This document shows, one piece after another, positions 33,292 to 41,537 of a DNA stretch of 64,000 bases. The position numbers were made by a program, and so were the translations under genes. The notes under the pieces were generated by a model. The model was not told the origin of the DNA and made no database searches. It worked only from the letters and a program-made list of their open reading frames with translations. Each line of letters begins with the position of its first letter. Positions within the stretch are counted from its first letter, which is position 1. The stretch comes from Actinotignum sanguinis (lineage in GTDB: Bacteria > Actinomycetota > Actinomycetes > Actinomycetales > Actinomycetaceae). The stretch lies in NCBI RefSeq assembly GCF_003957255.1, contig NZ_QDIE01000003.1, forward strand, positions 1-64,000. Direction: 5' to 3'.

Positions 33292-33861
33292 ATGCCTAAG
33301 CCCACCAAGGGTCCGCGCCTCGGCGGCAGCCCCGCCCACCAGCGCAAGATTCTTGCCAATCTGTGCAAGGAACTTATTCATCACACGTCGATTAAGACCA
33401 CTGAAGCGAAGGCTCGCGCGGTGCGTCCTCATATCGAAAAGCTCATCACGAAGGCGAAGAAGGGTGATACCCACAATCGCCGCCTGGCCCTCAAGGTGCT
33501 CGGCGATCGTGAAACCGCCTACATCCTCTTCGAGGAACTCGCCCCGCTGTTCGCGGAACGCGAGGGCGGCTACACCCGCATCACCAAGGTGGGCAACCGC
33601 CGCGGTGATAACACCCCGATGGCCGTTATTTCGCTGGTGACCGAGAAGGTCTCCCCGAAGCAGGCGGTTGTCAAGGAAGCGGAAAAGGCCGCTGAGCGTG
33701 CCGCTGCCGCGGAAGAGGCCGAAGCTGCAGAATCTGCTGAGTCGGCCGAATCTGCTGAAAGTGCGGAGTCCGCTGAATCTGCCGAAAGCGCAGAGTCGGC
33801 CGAGTCGGCCGCCAGCGCGGATGAGGCTGCGGAAGCCGAGAAGGCTGAAGAAGCCAAGTAA
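33292..33861 (+). CDS. rplQ: 50S ribosomal protein L17 (bL17) with Ala-Glu-Ser repeat tail
   Basis: Large-subunit protein at the tunnel-exit side, 189 aa. The core (residues 1-118: [41 protein letters not shown]) is complete. It is followed by an acidic tail with a run of about nine Glu-Ser-Ala triplets (residues 145-172) ending in an Ala-Glu-Lys stretch. The codons of the repeat vary, so it is not a fresh slippage product. Last gene of this cluster, closed by a long terminator. Confidence 0.97.
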   Translation: MPKPTKGPRLGGSPAHQRKILANLCKELIHHTSIKTTEAKARAVRPHIEKLITKAKKGDTHNRRLALKVLGDRETAYILFEELAPLFAEREGGYTRITKVGNRRGDNTPMAVISLVTEKVSPKQAVVKEAEKAAERAAAAEEAEAAESAESAESAESAESAESAESAESAESAASADEAAEAEKAEEAK

Positions 33862-33913
33862 AAGCCTGCGGTAGGTCCGGCTGCTTGACTGGCCGGGTCG
33901 TCCGGGAAGCTTG

Positions 33914-33955
33914 AGAAAAGGGCTTCGGAAACATGAGTTTCCGGAGCCCTTTTCT
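33914..33955 (+). terminator. Rho-independent terminator after rplQ
   Basis: 19-bp stem (AGAAAAGGGCTTCGGAAAC 33914-33932 with 33937-33955, one G-U pair), 4-nt loop ATGA. A-run on the left and T-run on the right make it effective in both directions, so it can also serve the convergent ROK kinase gene. Confidence 0.9.
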
Positions 33956-33977
33956 GTACGCTTGAGAAGAAGCGCGC

Positions 33978-34910
33978 TTATCCCTCCGCCCGGGCACGTT
34001 CGGAGGCCGCCACTAAATCCCAGGCCCGCACCCCGCCGCTCATCCCGGCCGCATTGGGAATAAATACCACGGAGCCGCTCAGGCGTTCGCGTACCGTATC
34101 GGTTATGCGTGCCGCGTTGCCGCCCCCGAGGTAGAGGGTGTCCCAGCGGATTACCGGGTAGAGCGATTCGATAGCGCGCGCCACCTGCCGGCTCCACGCA
34201 GCGTCGCCCAGGCGGATACGTTCGATTTCACCGATCACGTCATCGTAGGTGAGTCCCCACCGCAACGGCGCGTGGGAAAACTCCAGGTGGGGGGCCAGCA
34301 CCCCGTTATCGACGATTGCATTGCCCAAACCGGTCCCGAAGGTCAGCACCACTTCCAGACCGTGACCGGTCACGGTCGCGGCGGCGGCCACTTCGGCGTC
34401 GTTGAGAACCAGAGTGGGGCGCGAAAAGCGCGCGGCGAGGGCGGTACGAATATCCAGGCCGTTCCAGACTGCCTCCATATCCGGGTCGAGGCGGGTATGC
34501 GGGCCGGCGCGGCGAATGTAATGCGGGGTATACACCACAACGCCGTGGCGTAACATTCCGGGCATGCCCACCGTGAGTCGCTCGAAATCAGCGCCCTCGG
34601 CACGCAGCGCGGCGGCATCCGTGGCAATGATATTTTCGAGATCCGCGGGTGAGAAGGGGTAGCGGACCGGGGTACGGCGAGCGGGTCCGATCTGGGTGCC
34701 GGCCGCGTCCAATAGCGCTGTTTTGATGCCGCCCCCGCCGCAGTCCACCGCGAAGGTGCGCGGGCCGGAGGCAGCGGCTGCCGGGGTGGTAGTGGCGGCA
34801 TCCTCCGGGCTGGGCGCGCTTGCGTACAGCGGCGCGGTGCCGCGGGGGAGGGCCGGCTCCTCGTTCTCCGGTATGCGGGCGAAGGGCTCGGCGTGGGAAA
34901 CTGGATCCAT
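33978..34910 (-). CDS. ROK-family sugar kinase, polyphosphate glucokinase-like
   Basis: Predicted cytosolic glucose kinase of the ROK superfamily, 310 aa. The phosphate-1 loop VDCGGGGIKTALLD is at about residue 50, the phosphate-2 loop LTFGTGLGNAIVDNG at about 170, and an adenosine-type motif TLYLGGGNAAR at about 270. Order and length resemble actinobacterial polyphosphate/ATP glucokinases (PpgK), but donor use cannot be proven by eye. The first 45 residues are a non-conserved Pro/Ala-rich extension. ATG 34910 is chosen because TAGCGT lies 7 nt upstream, fitting a leaderless start. It overlaps the divergent truA start by two bases. Confidence 0.8.
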   Translation of the reverse strand: MDPVSHAEPFARIPENEEPALPRGTAPLYASAPSPEDAATTTPAAAASGPRTFAVDCGGGGIKTALLDAAGTQIGPARRTPVRYPFSPADLENIIATDAAALRAEGADFERLTVGMPGMLRHGVVVYTPHYIRRAGPHTRLDPDMEAVWNGLDIRTALAARFSRPTLVLNDAEVAAAATVTGHGLEVVLTFGTGLGNAIVDNGVLAPHLEFSHAPLRWGLTYDDVIGEIERIRLGDAAWSRQVARAIESLYPVIRWDTLYLGGGNAARITDTVRERLSGSVVFIPNAAGMSGGVRAWDLVAASERARAEG

Positions 34911-35784
34911 GAGTGACACGCTAGCGCAAAACCTTCGGCTTCGGCTTGATCTTTCCTACGACGGTACCGAATTTCACGGTTGGGCGGCGCAGCCCGACCT
35001 GCGTACCGTGGAAGGCACTCTCACGGAGGCGCTCAGCACGGTCCTGCGCGTACCGGTCACGCTCACGGTGGCCGGCCGGACCGACGCGGGGGTGCATGCC
35101 CGCGGGCAGGTCGCCCATATGGATGTGCCGCGGGAGGTGCTCGCCGCGGTGCAGGGGCGCTCCGCGGAGGCGCCTACCCGGGTGCTGGTGCGCCGGGTAC
35201 AGGGTATGCTGGCTCGCGGTGCGAGCGGTCCACGGGGGAGTGCCGATATTGTGCTGCATAGCGCCCGTGAGGTTCCTCCTGATTTTGACGCGCGTTTTTC
35301 GGCGGTTTCGCGCGAATACACGTACCGTATTGCGGTGGGTCACTTCGATCCTTTACGACGACGCGACGTCCTCTGGCTGGCCGGTCCGCTAGATCTCACT
35401 GCGATGCGGGAGGCCGCGGCCTCCCTTCTGGGCGAACACGATTTCCTCTCCTACTGCAAACCTCGCGCGGGAGCGACGACGATTCGGGAGCTCCTGGCGC
35501 TGGACGTTGCCGAGGAAGGCGAGTTGGTGACCATCCACGCCGTCGCGGACGCGTTTTGCCATTCCATGGTGCGCACCCTCGTCGGCTCGCTGCTCCGGGT
35601 GGGTGAGGGACAGCGCGACGCCGCCTGGCCGGCCCGCCGCCTACGCGAAGCGAGTCGGGATGGGGAAGTAGTGGTAGCTCCGCCCCATCCGCTCACCCTG
35701 GAACGCGTGAATTACCCCGAGCCCGGTGAATGGGCCGTGCGCGCGGAGGCTTCGCGGGCCATCCGGACGCTGCTGGAGGACTAA
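34909..35784 (+). CDS. truA: tRNA pseudouridine synthase A
   Basis: Forms pseudouridine at positions 38-40 of tRNA anticodon arms, 291 aa. The catalytic Asp is in AGRTDAGVHARGQVAH (about residue 55). LRLDLSYDGTEFHGWAAQP at the start and HSMVRTLVGSLLRVG (about residue 220) are conserved. ATG 34909 is chosen because the conserved N-terminus begins right after it. Its start overlaps head-to-head with the ROK kinase, so its promoter must lie inside that gene. GAAACT six bases before the ATG is a weak leaderless -10. Confidence 0.95.
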   Translation: MSDTLAQNLRLRLDLSYDGTEFHGWAAQPDLRTVEGTLTEALSTVLRVPVTLTVAGRTDAGVHARGQVAHMDVPREVLAAVQGRSAEAPTRVLVRRVQGMLARGASGPRGSADIVLHSAREVPPDFDARFSAVSREYTYRIAVGHFDPLRRRDVLWLAGPLDLTAMREAAASLLGEHDFLSYCKPRAGATTIRELLALDVAEEGELVTIHAVADAFCHSMVRTLVGSLLRVGEGQRDAAWPARRLREASRDGEVVVAPPHPLTLERVNYPEPGEWAVRAEASRAIRTLLED

Positions 35785-35820
35785 CCGAGAGTGTCGTAGG
35801 CCCCGGGTAAAATCGATAAC

Positions 35821-36018
35821 GTGACTCAGGAACAAAGCCAAGCTGCGCAATCTACGCCGGTACGCTCGGTGCGGCACAGCGCTGACCAGCGCTGGCCGGT
35901 TCCCTCGCGCCCGCCCGCCTATGCACGCCTGCCCCGGCAGCGGCTGCGGCGGGGCTTTCCTCTGTATGCCGTATTGGCAGGGCTCTTCGTCGTCGTCGCT
36001 CTTATCTATAGTTTCTAG
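35821..36018 (+). CDS. Small single-pass membrane protein, function unknown
   Basis: 65 aa from GTG 35821. A basic Pro/Arg-rich N-terminal half is followed by one hydrophobic helix at the C-terminus (YAVLAGLFVVVALIYSF), as in a tail-anchored protein. TAAAAT at 35808-35813 lies 7 nt before the start with no ribosome-binding site, fitting a leaderless transcript. Its stop directly abuts the TTG of the next gene, so the two are probably co-expressed. Not recognised as a named family. Confidence 0.6.
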   Translation: MTQEQSQAAQSTPVRSVRHSADQRWPVPSRPPAYARLPRQRLRRGFPLYAVLAGLFVVVALIYSF

Positions 36019-37311
36019 TTGGCCGTGCTCCTTTTGTTGCGCGGGTTGCCCGGGCAGCCGTTGTGGTGGCTGCACCTGTTGGTGTTTTGGGCGCTCGCGG
36101 CGTATTTCGCTTTCCCGCGGCTGCATCAGCTGTTTTCGCTCATGTACGTGCCGGATTATTTCTTCGGGCGCACCAAAACTGCTGATGGTATTCTCGGGGA
36201 CCCGGTCAATATTGGCTGGGAGGGGAGCGAGGTGGATATTCACGCGGCTATGCGGGCCGCGGGCTGGATCGAAGCCGAACCCATTACTTTCCGCACGTCC
36301 TGGCGTATTATCGTGGCCGCGGTGCTGCGTCGCTCCTATCCTTCCGCGCCGGTCTCTGATCTGTATTTATTCTCCCGAAAGCAAGAATTCGCCTACCAGC
36401 AGGAAGTGGACGGAAATGCGGCCCAGCGCCACCACGTGCGTTTCTGGCGCTGCCCGCCGGATTGGACACTCCCGGGCGGGGAACGGATCACCTGGCTCGC
36501 GGCCGGAACTTTTGATCGCAGCGTGGGCCTGTCTATTTTCACCGGGCAATTCACCCATAAAATTGACCCGAATATCGATGCCGAACGGGACTTCATTATC
36601 AATACGGTGCGCTACGCGGATCCCGAAAGCCACGTGAGCGTTATCGAGCAGTATTTCAACGCCTATAGTTCGCGCAACGGCGGCGGTGATGAGATTCAAA
36701 CCGATGGCGATCTGCCCATCCTCGATGTCACCGGGGCGGCCGCGCGGCTGGAGGAACGCCAGCCGGATGCGCAGGGAACGTGCGGCCAAGGCGGTGCCGG
36801 CGCGGGAAGGGCTGCGCTTCCGGGCCACCGGCGAACGGGCGATCAGCGTTTGGGGCCGCGGCGCGGTGGCTCCGCGGGCAAAGCGGGGTGGCGTAACTCA
36901 AGTGTCATGGCAGAAAAAGCCACTGAGCTGGCACGTAATGCTGCTGAACATCGTGTGCCGCCCGGGGCCTTGCTCTTCTCCGCCGTGGCGATCACGGTGC
37001 TGCTCGGCACCGCGCTGGTCACCGATATGATGCCCGCCTCCGCGGTGGACGTGGTGCTCTACCTGGTCATGCTGCTGCTTTTGCTCGGGGTAGCAAACCA
37101 TTCCCGGGTGGCCTGGGTGTTTTTCCTCGCCTGTGAGGCAGGTATCGCGCTGCTCTATCTCCTGCTGGCAACCACGGGGGCAACCGCGGCCATGTACCCG
37201 GCGGGGATTTCGGTGCTGGTGGTCTTGGCTATTACCGCGCCGCATGTCCGCTTGTGGGTGACGGAAGGCCGGGCCGAACCCGTGGTGGACCTGCCCACTC
37301 CTATTTTGTAG
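36019..37311 (+). CDS. LssY C-terminal-domain-like membrane protein
   Basis: 430 aa from TTG 36019, immediately after the preceding stop. Layout: one membrane helix (about residues 5-30), a soluble LssY_C-like domain (about 45-255; DPVNIGWEGSEVDIHAAM, HHVRFWRCP, FTHKIDPNIDAERD, GDEIQTDGDLPILDV), then about four membrane helices (310-415). Between them, residues 255-295 are unusually Gly/Arg-rich, while the +1 frame over the same bases (about 36770-36890) reads more like protein. A local frame problem is possible. The C-terminal part might also be a separate protein from ATG 36907. Function unknown; the family occurs near lipid and phosphatase genes. Confidence 0.65.
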   Translation: MAVLLLLRGLPGQPLWWLHLLVFWALAAYFAFPRLHQLFSLMYVPDYFFGRTKTADGILGDPVNIGWEGSEVDIHAAMRAAGWIEAEPITFRTSWRIIVAAVLRRSYPSAPVSDLYLFSRKQEFAYQQEVDGNAAQRHHVRFWRCPPDWTLPGGERITWLAAGTFDRSVGLSIFTGQFTHKIDPNIDAERDFIINTVRYADPESHVSVIEQYFNAYSSRNGGGDEIQTDGDLPILDVTGAAARLEERQPDAQGTCGQGGAGAGRAALPGHRRTGDQRLGPRRGGSAGKAGWRNSSVMAEKATELARNAAEHRVPPGALLFSAVAITVLLGTALVTDMMPASAVDVVLYLVMLLLLLGVANHSRVAWVFFLACEAGIALLYLLLATTGATAAMYPAGISVLVVLAITAPHVRLWVTEGRAEPVVDLPTPIL

Positions 37312-37626
37312 CGCATTTTGTAGCGCACTCGCGGCCGGGGCAGCGCGGCGGAAAGCGACGTGCGCACGAAGGTGAGGCGGCGGGCCCGTGCGGCGTCGTC
37401 GTACTTCCACGCGCAAGCGCCGGTGGAGTACCTCACAGCGCTGGTAAAGCTTTGACCGGTATAGGTGCTACGGGTATGATAGAGCGTTGTTGTCCATACC
37501 ATCGGCGCGATGCTTATTCCCACTCGTCGCGCGCTGTGAAGGGCACATCTAACTTTTGACCGTTACGGTTTCGCCCGCCACCACGGCGGATGTTCGGAAC
37601 CAATATCAGAAACGAAGGCTACGCAC
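37312..37626. other. 315-bp intergenic region upstream of rplM
   Basis: No gene is seen. It begins with a 12-bp tandem duplication that includes the upstream stop codon (37303-37326), then a copy of the dispersed motif TGCGGCGTCGTCGTAC (37389-37404), then the rplM promoter and a leader of about 140 nt. Confidence 0.6.
37452..37480 (+). promoter_or_regulatory. Promoter of rplM-rpsI
   Basis: TTGACC (37452-37457), 17-bp spacer, TATGAT (37475-37480). This is the best housekeeping promoter match in the window. Transcription would begin near 37487, leaving a leader of about 140 nt. Confidence 0.65.
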
Positions 37627-38070
37627 GTGCGCACGTACACTCCTAAGCCCGGCGACATTGAGAAGAAGTGGTACATCATTGACGCCACCGATGTTGTCCT
37701 CGGGCGCTTGGCAGCTCAGGTTGCCGCCCTGCTCCGTGGGAAGCACAAACCGAATTTTGCTCCTCACATGGATACCGGCGATTTCGTTATTATCACGAAT
37801 GCGAGCAAGGTGACCCTCACGGGAAGCAAGGCAACGCAGAAGATGGCTTACCGGCATTCCGGTTACCCGGGGGGCCTCAAGGCTACCTCGTACGCCGAAC
37901 TCCTTGCCTCGAATCCCGAGCAGGCCGTTATTAAGGCGGTGCGCGGCATGCTTCCGCACACGTCTCTCGGACGCCAGCAGCTGAAGAAGCTGAAGGTTTT
38001 CGCCGGCGCTGAGCATCCGCACGGAGCTCAGAAGCCCGAACCTTACGAGCTGAAGAAGATCGCCCAATAA
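37627..38070 (+). CDS. rplM: 50S ribosomal protein L13 (uL13)
   Basis: Early-assembly large-subunit protein, 147 aa, normal length. [31 protein letters not shown] start; [25 protein letters not shown] near the C-terminus. Start GTG 37627 follows AACGAAGG. Forms the standard rplM-rpsI pair. Confidence 0.98.
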   Translation: MRTYTPKPGDIEKKWYIIDATDVVLGRLAAQVAALLRGKHKPNFAPHMDTGDFVIITNASKVTLTGSKATQKMAYRHSGYPGGLKATSYAELLASNPEQAVIKAVRGMLPHTSLGRQQLKKLKVFAGAEHPHGAQKPEPYELKKIAQ

Positions 38071-38114
38071 GCGAGTCGCGTTCGGCCGCTTTTTTCGGAA
38101 CAGGATTTACATCA

Positions 38115-38603
38115 ATGTCAGAAACTCATGTTGACACCCAGGTGGAGGAGGAGTTCAGCGGCTCCTACACCACGGAGACCGAAACCGCTAAGGTTGGTCA
38201 GGGTGTATCCGCCGCTGTCCCGGGTCAGGCACTCGGCCGCCGCAAGGAAGCCGTTGCCCGCGTCCGGCTCGTCCCCGGCTCGGGGGAATGGAAGGTAAAC
38301 GGTCGCGACCTGGCCGATTACTTCCCCAATAAGCTCCATCAGCAGCTCGTGAAGTCCCCCTTCACCCTGCTCGATCTCGAAGGCCGTTTCGACGTCATCG
38401 CCCGTATCAACGGCGGCGGCACGTCCGGCCAGGCCGGTGCGCTGCGTCTTGGCATCGCCCGCGCCCTCAATGAAATTGACCGCGAAGCGAATCGCCCGGC
38501 CCTCAAGAAGGCCGGCTACCTCACCCGCGATGCTCGCGCGGTGGAACGCAAGAAGGCCGGCCTGAAGAAGGCCCGCAAGGCTTCGCAGTTCTCCAAGCGT
38601 TAA
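38115..38603 (+). CDS. rpsI: 30S ribosomal protein S9 (uS9)
   Basis: Small-subunit protein whose C-terminal lysine/arginine tail reaches the P-site tRNA, 162 aa. The conserved part begins near residue 40 ([17 protein letters not shown]) after an acidic N-terminal extension typical of actinobacteria. [19 protein letters not shown] and the [12 protein letters not shown] tail are intact. Followed by a terminator hairpin. Confidence 0.98.
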   Translation: MSETHVDTQVEEEFSGSYTTETETAKVGQGVSAAVPGQALGRRKEAVARVRLVPGSGEWKVNGRDLADYFPNKLHQQLVKSPFTLLDLEGRFDVIARINGGGTSGQAGALRLGIARALNEIDREANRPALKKAGYLTRDARAVERKKAGLKKARKASQFSKR

Positions 38604-38646
38604 GCTGTGGCGCTATGCCCCTAGCTGGGCGCCGCGCTCACGTCTT

Positions 38647-38679
38647 ACAAGGGAGGTCCCGATCCGGGGCCTCCCTTGT
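38647..38679 (+). terminator. Terminator after rpsI
   Basis: 14-bp stem (ACAAGGGAGGTCCC 38647-38660 with 38666-38679, one G-U pair), 5-nt loop, followed by TTGCATG. Confidence 0.8.
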
Positions 38680-38780
38680 TGCATGTGGCGTGGATGCTTA
38701 TGCTCCCTACTGGCGTGGGGGCTCTAGCGATTCTCCCAGACTCATAATGCAACTCTAGCTACATAATTAATTGGATTACA

Positions 38781-38840
38781 TGTCGTGGGGTTGCATTGTG
38801 TGGTGGGTGTTGTCGTGGGGTTACATCCTGTGCTCGGCTG
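38781..38840. repeat. 30-bp tandem repeat array, locus B (two units)
   Basis: Units start at 38781 and 38811, again exactly 30 bp apart. They carry the same core as locus A (TGTCGTGGGGTTGCAT / TGTCGTGGGGTTACATCCTG) with different 8-bp variable parts. Located between the rpsI terminator and glmM, 38.5 kb from locus A and with no IS remnant nearby. Confidence 0.85.
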
Positions 38841-39051
38841 CATTCAACCGTCCACTCCGCGTTCCTTTTTCCGCCAGCCGGCCGCGCGCGTTACAGTAGA
38901 ACACAGCGCACCCGCGGTGCCAGCAGCAGCCGGCAGTAACTATCGGCTCCACGCCGGGCTGTCCATAGCGGCCGCCGCCGCGGGCGAGGTCAGAATACGA
39001 GGGAAGAACAACACGGCGCGGCCTGGCCGCGCCCCGGCGAAAGGCTGAGCA

Positions 39052-40398
39052 ATGCCACGACTTTTTGGAACAGACGGCGTTCGCGGACTCGCAAACCGCG
39101 CTCTCACGGCGGATCTCGCGGTGAAATTGGGTGAAGCCGCAGCTCGGGTTCTCACCCGCGAATTCGATGGGGAAGGCCGGCCGCGTGCGGTTATTGGCCA
39201 GGATTCTCGTGTCTCGGGCGGGATGCTCTCGCAGGCCGTCGCTGCCGGGCTAGCTGGGGCCGGGGTGGATGTGGAACATGTGGATGTTATCCCCACCCCC
39301 GGTATCGCTTTCCTCACCGCGGAAGGTGGCTATGACCTGGGCGTGATGATCTCCGCGTCCCACAACCCCATGCAGGACAACGGCATTAAATTCTTCGCCA
39401 AGGGCGGCTTCAAACTCGAGGACAGCCTCGAGGACGAAATCGAAGAACTCCTCGGCACGGATTGGGGCCGCCCCACCGGCGCCGGTATTGGCCGCATTAG
39501 CGATACCGCAGAATTTGGGGATCGGCTCTACTTGGACCACCTGACCACCGCGATCACCACCCGCTTGGATGGCCTGACCATCGTCACCGATTGCGCGAAC
39601 GGCGCGACTTCTGCCATCGCTCCCGAGGCACTGCGCCGCGCCGGAGCCAAGGTTATTGTTATTAATGCGGATCCCTCCGGCTACAACATCAACGACGGTT
39701 GCGGCTCCACGCACCCGGAGGCTCTTCAGCGCGCGGTCGTGGATAACGGCGCTGATTTCGGGGTGGCTTTCGACGGCGACGCAGACCGCTGCCTCGCGGT
39801 CGATCACGAAGGCGAGCTCGTGGACGGCGATCAAATCATGGCTATCCTCGCTCTCGCCCTTAAAGAGGCCGGCAAACTCGCAAAGGACACCCTCGTTGTC
39901 ACGGTCATGTCCAATCTGGGCCTGCTGCTCGCGATGAAGGAGCACGGCGTGCGCACGGTCCAAACCGGGGTGGGGGACCGCTACGTCCTTGAAGAGATGC
40001 GCCGCGGGGGCTACAGCCTGGGCGGCGAACAATCCGGTCACGTTATTTCCCTCGCCAAGGCCACCACCGGCGACGGCTCGCTCACCAGCTTGCTGCTGGC
40101 CCAGCAGGTCGCGGCATCCGGGCGCAGCCTGCGCGAACTCGCCAGCGTTGTCACCCGCCTCCCGCAAATTCTCGTGAATGTGCCCAATGTTGATAAAGCC
40201 GCGGCTTCGACGAATGAGCAGGTTCAGCGCGCGGTGCGCGAGGCGGAGGAACGCCTGGGGGAGACCGGCCGGGTGCTGCTGCGCCCCTCGGGCACCGAAC
40301 CGCTGGTGCGCGTTATGGTCGAAGCTGTCACCCAGGAGGAGGCGGACGCCGTGGCCCACGAACTCGCGGATGTGGTGGCCACGAACCTCGCGCTATAA
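39052..40398 (+). CDS. glmM: Phosphoglucosamine mutase
   Basis: Converts glucosamine-6-phosphate to glucosamine-1-phosphate for UDP-GlcNAc and peptidoglycan, 448 aa. The catalytic phosphoserine loop is [12 protein letters not shown] (about residue 102). Metal-binding loop FDGDADRC is at about residue 242, sugar-binding GGEQSGHVI at about 325, and phosphate-binding [11 protein letters not shown] at about 410. It acts directly after GlmS, encoded at 56924. Its last 6 bases overlap the convergent coaA. Confidence 0.97.
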   Translation: MPRLFGTDGVRGLANRALTADLAVKLGEAAARVLTREFDGEGRPRAVIGQDSRVSGGMLSQAVAAGLAGAGVDVEHVDVIPTPGIAFLTAEGGYDLGVMISASHNPMQDNGIKFFAKGGFKLEDSLEDEIEELLGTDWGRPTGAGIGRISDTAEFGDRLYLDHLTTAITTRLDGLTIVTDCANGATSAIAPEALRRAGAKVIVINADPSGYNINDGCGSTHPEALQRAVVDNGADFGVAFDGDADRCLAVDHEGELVDGDQIMAILALALKEAGKLAKDTLVVTVMSNLGLLLAMKEHGVRTVQTGVGDRYVLEEMRRGGYSLGGEQSGHVISLAKATTGDGSLTSLLLAQQVAASGRSLRELASVVTRLPQILVNVPNVDKAAASTNEQVQRAVREAEERLGETGRVLLRPSGTEPLVRVMVEAVTQEEADAVAHELADVVATNLAL

Positions 40399-41424
40399 CT
40401 TACGCAAGTGAATGCGCTGCACCCGGTGGTCGGCACCCTTGCAGAGCATGATATCGGCGCGCTCACGGGTGGGCTGGATATTTTCCAACAGATTGGGAAG
40501 GTTGATGGCATTCCAGATCTCGAGGGAACGGGCCCGCAATTCTTCGTCCGGCATATGGGCGAATTGGTGGAAATAGGCGCCGGGCAGGTTAAAGGCGACG
40601 TCGCGCAATTTGAAAATACGCGAGAGATACCAGGTTTCTAGATCCTCGGGGGAGGCATCTACGTAAATCGAGACGTCGAAGAAATCGGAGACCGCGGTGA
40701 GGTTCCCGGTGTAGAAAGCAGGATCCGTGGGGGTGAGGCGCGCCGGAGAACCGGCTGGAGAACCGGCCGGGCAGCCGGATAGTTTTCCGGCCCCGGTGCG
40801 CCCACCTGCGGCAAGCAGCGGCGGCTGGAGCACATTAAGCCCTTCCAGGATGAGAATATCCGGGTGGGCCACCACCTGGTGCTGGCCGGGCACAATATCG
40901 TAAATCACGTGATCGTAGCGGGGAACTTCCACGCGCTCCTCCCCGGATTTGACCCGCCGCAGAAAATCGAGAAGGGCGGCGTGATCATAGGATTCCGGGA
41001 AGCCTTTGCGGTCCATGAGGCCACGTTCGGCCAGCACCGCATTGGGGTAGAGGAAGCCGTCGGTTGTCACCAGGTCCACGCGGGGAGTGTAGGGCCAGCG
41101 GCGCAGGAGCTCTTGGAGTAGACGCGCCGTCGTCGATTTCCCTACCGCAACCGACCCGGCAATTCCGATCACAAAAGGCGTGCGCTGTTCCCGCAAGCCC
41201 AAAAAATCGGAAGTTTTGCGGTGGAGATCGCCGATTTCCTGGGCGTACATTTGCAGCAGCGCGGACAGCGGGCGGTAAATAGCGTCCGCTTCGGCTAGGT
41301 CAATCGGGTCGCCAAGAGCTTTGAGGTGGCGCACATCGGTGTGCGTGAGGGGGAGGGGCGCGTTTTTAGCGAGGGCGCTCCATTCGTCGTGCGTGAACGT
41401 GACGAGGTGACGGTTGGACTCCAT
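40393..41424 (-). CDS. coaA: Pantothenate kinase (type I)
   Basis: First step of coenzyme A synthesis, 343 aa. P-loop [17 protein letters not shown] is at about residue 90; [13 protein letters not shown] at about 120 and the [23 protein letters not shown] regions are typical. An insert of roughly 25 residues near 200-225, with a repeated Pro-Ala-Gly-Ser unit, lengthens a loop that is short in the E. coli enzyme. TAGGCT lies six bases before ATG 41424 with no ribosome-binding site, fitting a leaderless mRNA. Convergent with glmM, overlapping by 6 bp. Confidence 0.95.
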   Translation of the reverse strand: MESNRHLVTFTHDEWSALAKNAPLPLTHTDVRHLKALGDPIDLAEADAIYRPLSALLQMYAQEIGDLHRKTSDFLGLREQRTPFVIGIAGSVAVGKSTTARLLQELLRRWPYTPRVDLVTTDGFLYPNAVLAERGLMDRKGFPESYDHAALLDFLRRVKSGEERVEVPRYDHVIYDIVPGQHQVVAHPDILILEGLNVLQPPLLAAGGRTGAGKLSGCPAGSPAGSPARLTPTDPAFYTGNLTAVSDFFDVSIYVDASPEDLETWYLSRIFKLRDVAFNLPGAYFHQFAHMPDEELRARSLEIWNAINLPNLLENIQPTRERADIMLCKGADHRVQRIHLRKL

Positions 41425-41537
41425 GGGGCCAGCCTACTAGTTGGGCGCGCGGTTGCGCGGCCCGGTTGCGCGCCCCGTTTCGGCGGCCCGGCTGCGCGAC
41501 CCGGTTCCGGGGGCGCTGCGCGCGTTACGATACCAGT

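Larger units (their letters stand above)
38604..39051. other. 448-bp intergenic region between rpsI and glmM
   Basis: No gene is seen. It contains the rpsI terminator (38647-38679), an AT-rich stretch (about 38740-38780) with AATGCAAC facing the repeats in inverted orientation, and the second 30-bp repeat array (38781-38840). The glmM 5' region has a possible -10 TACAGT about 155 bp before the gene and an AAAGG ribosome-binding site. Confidence 0.6.
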
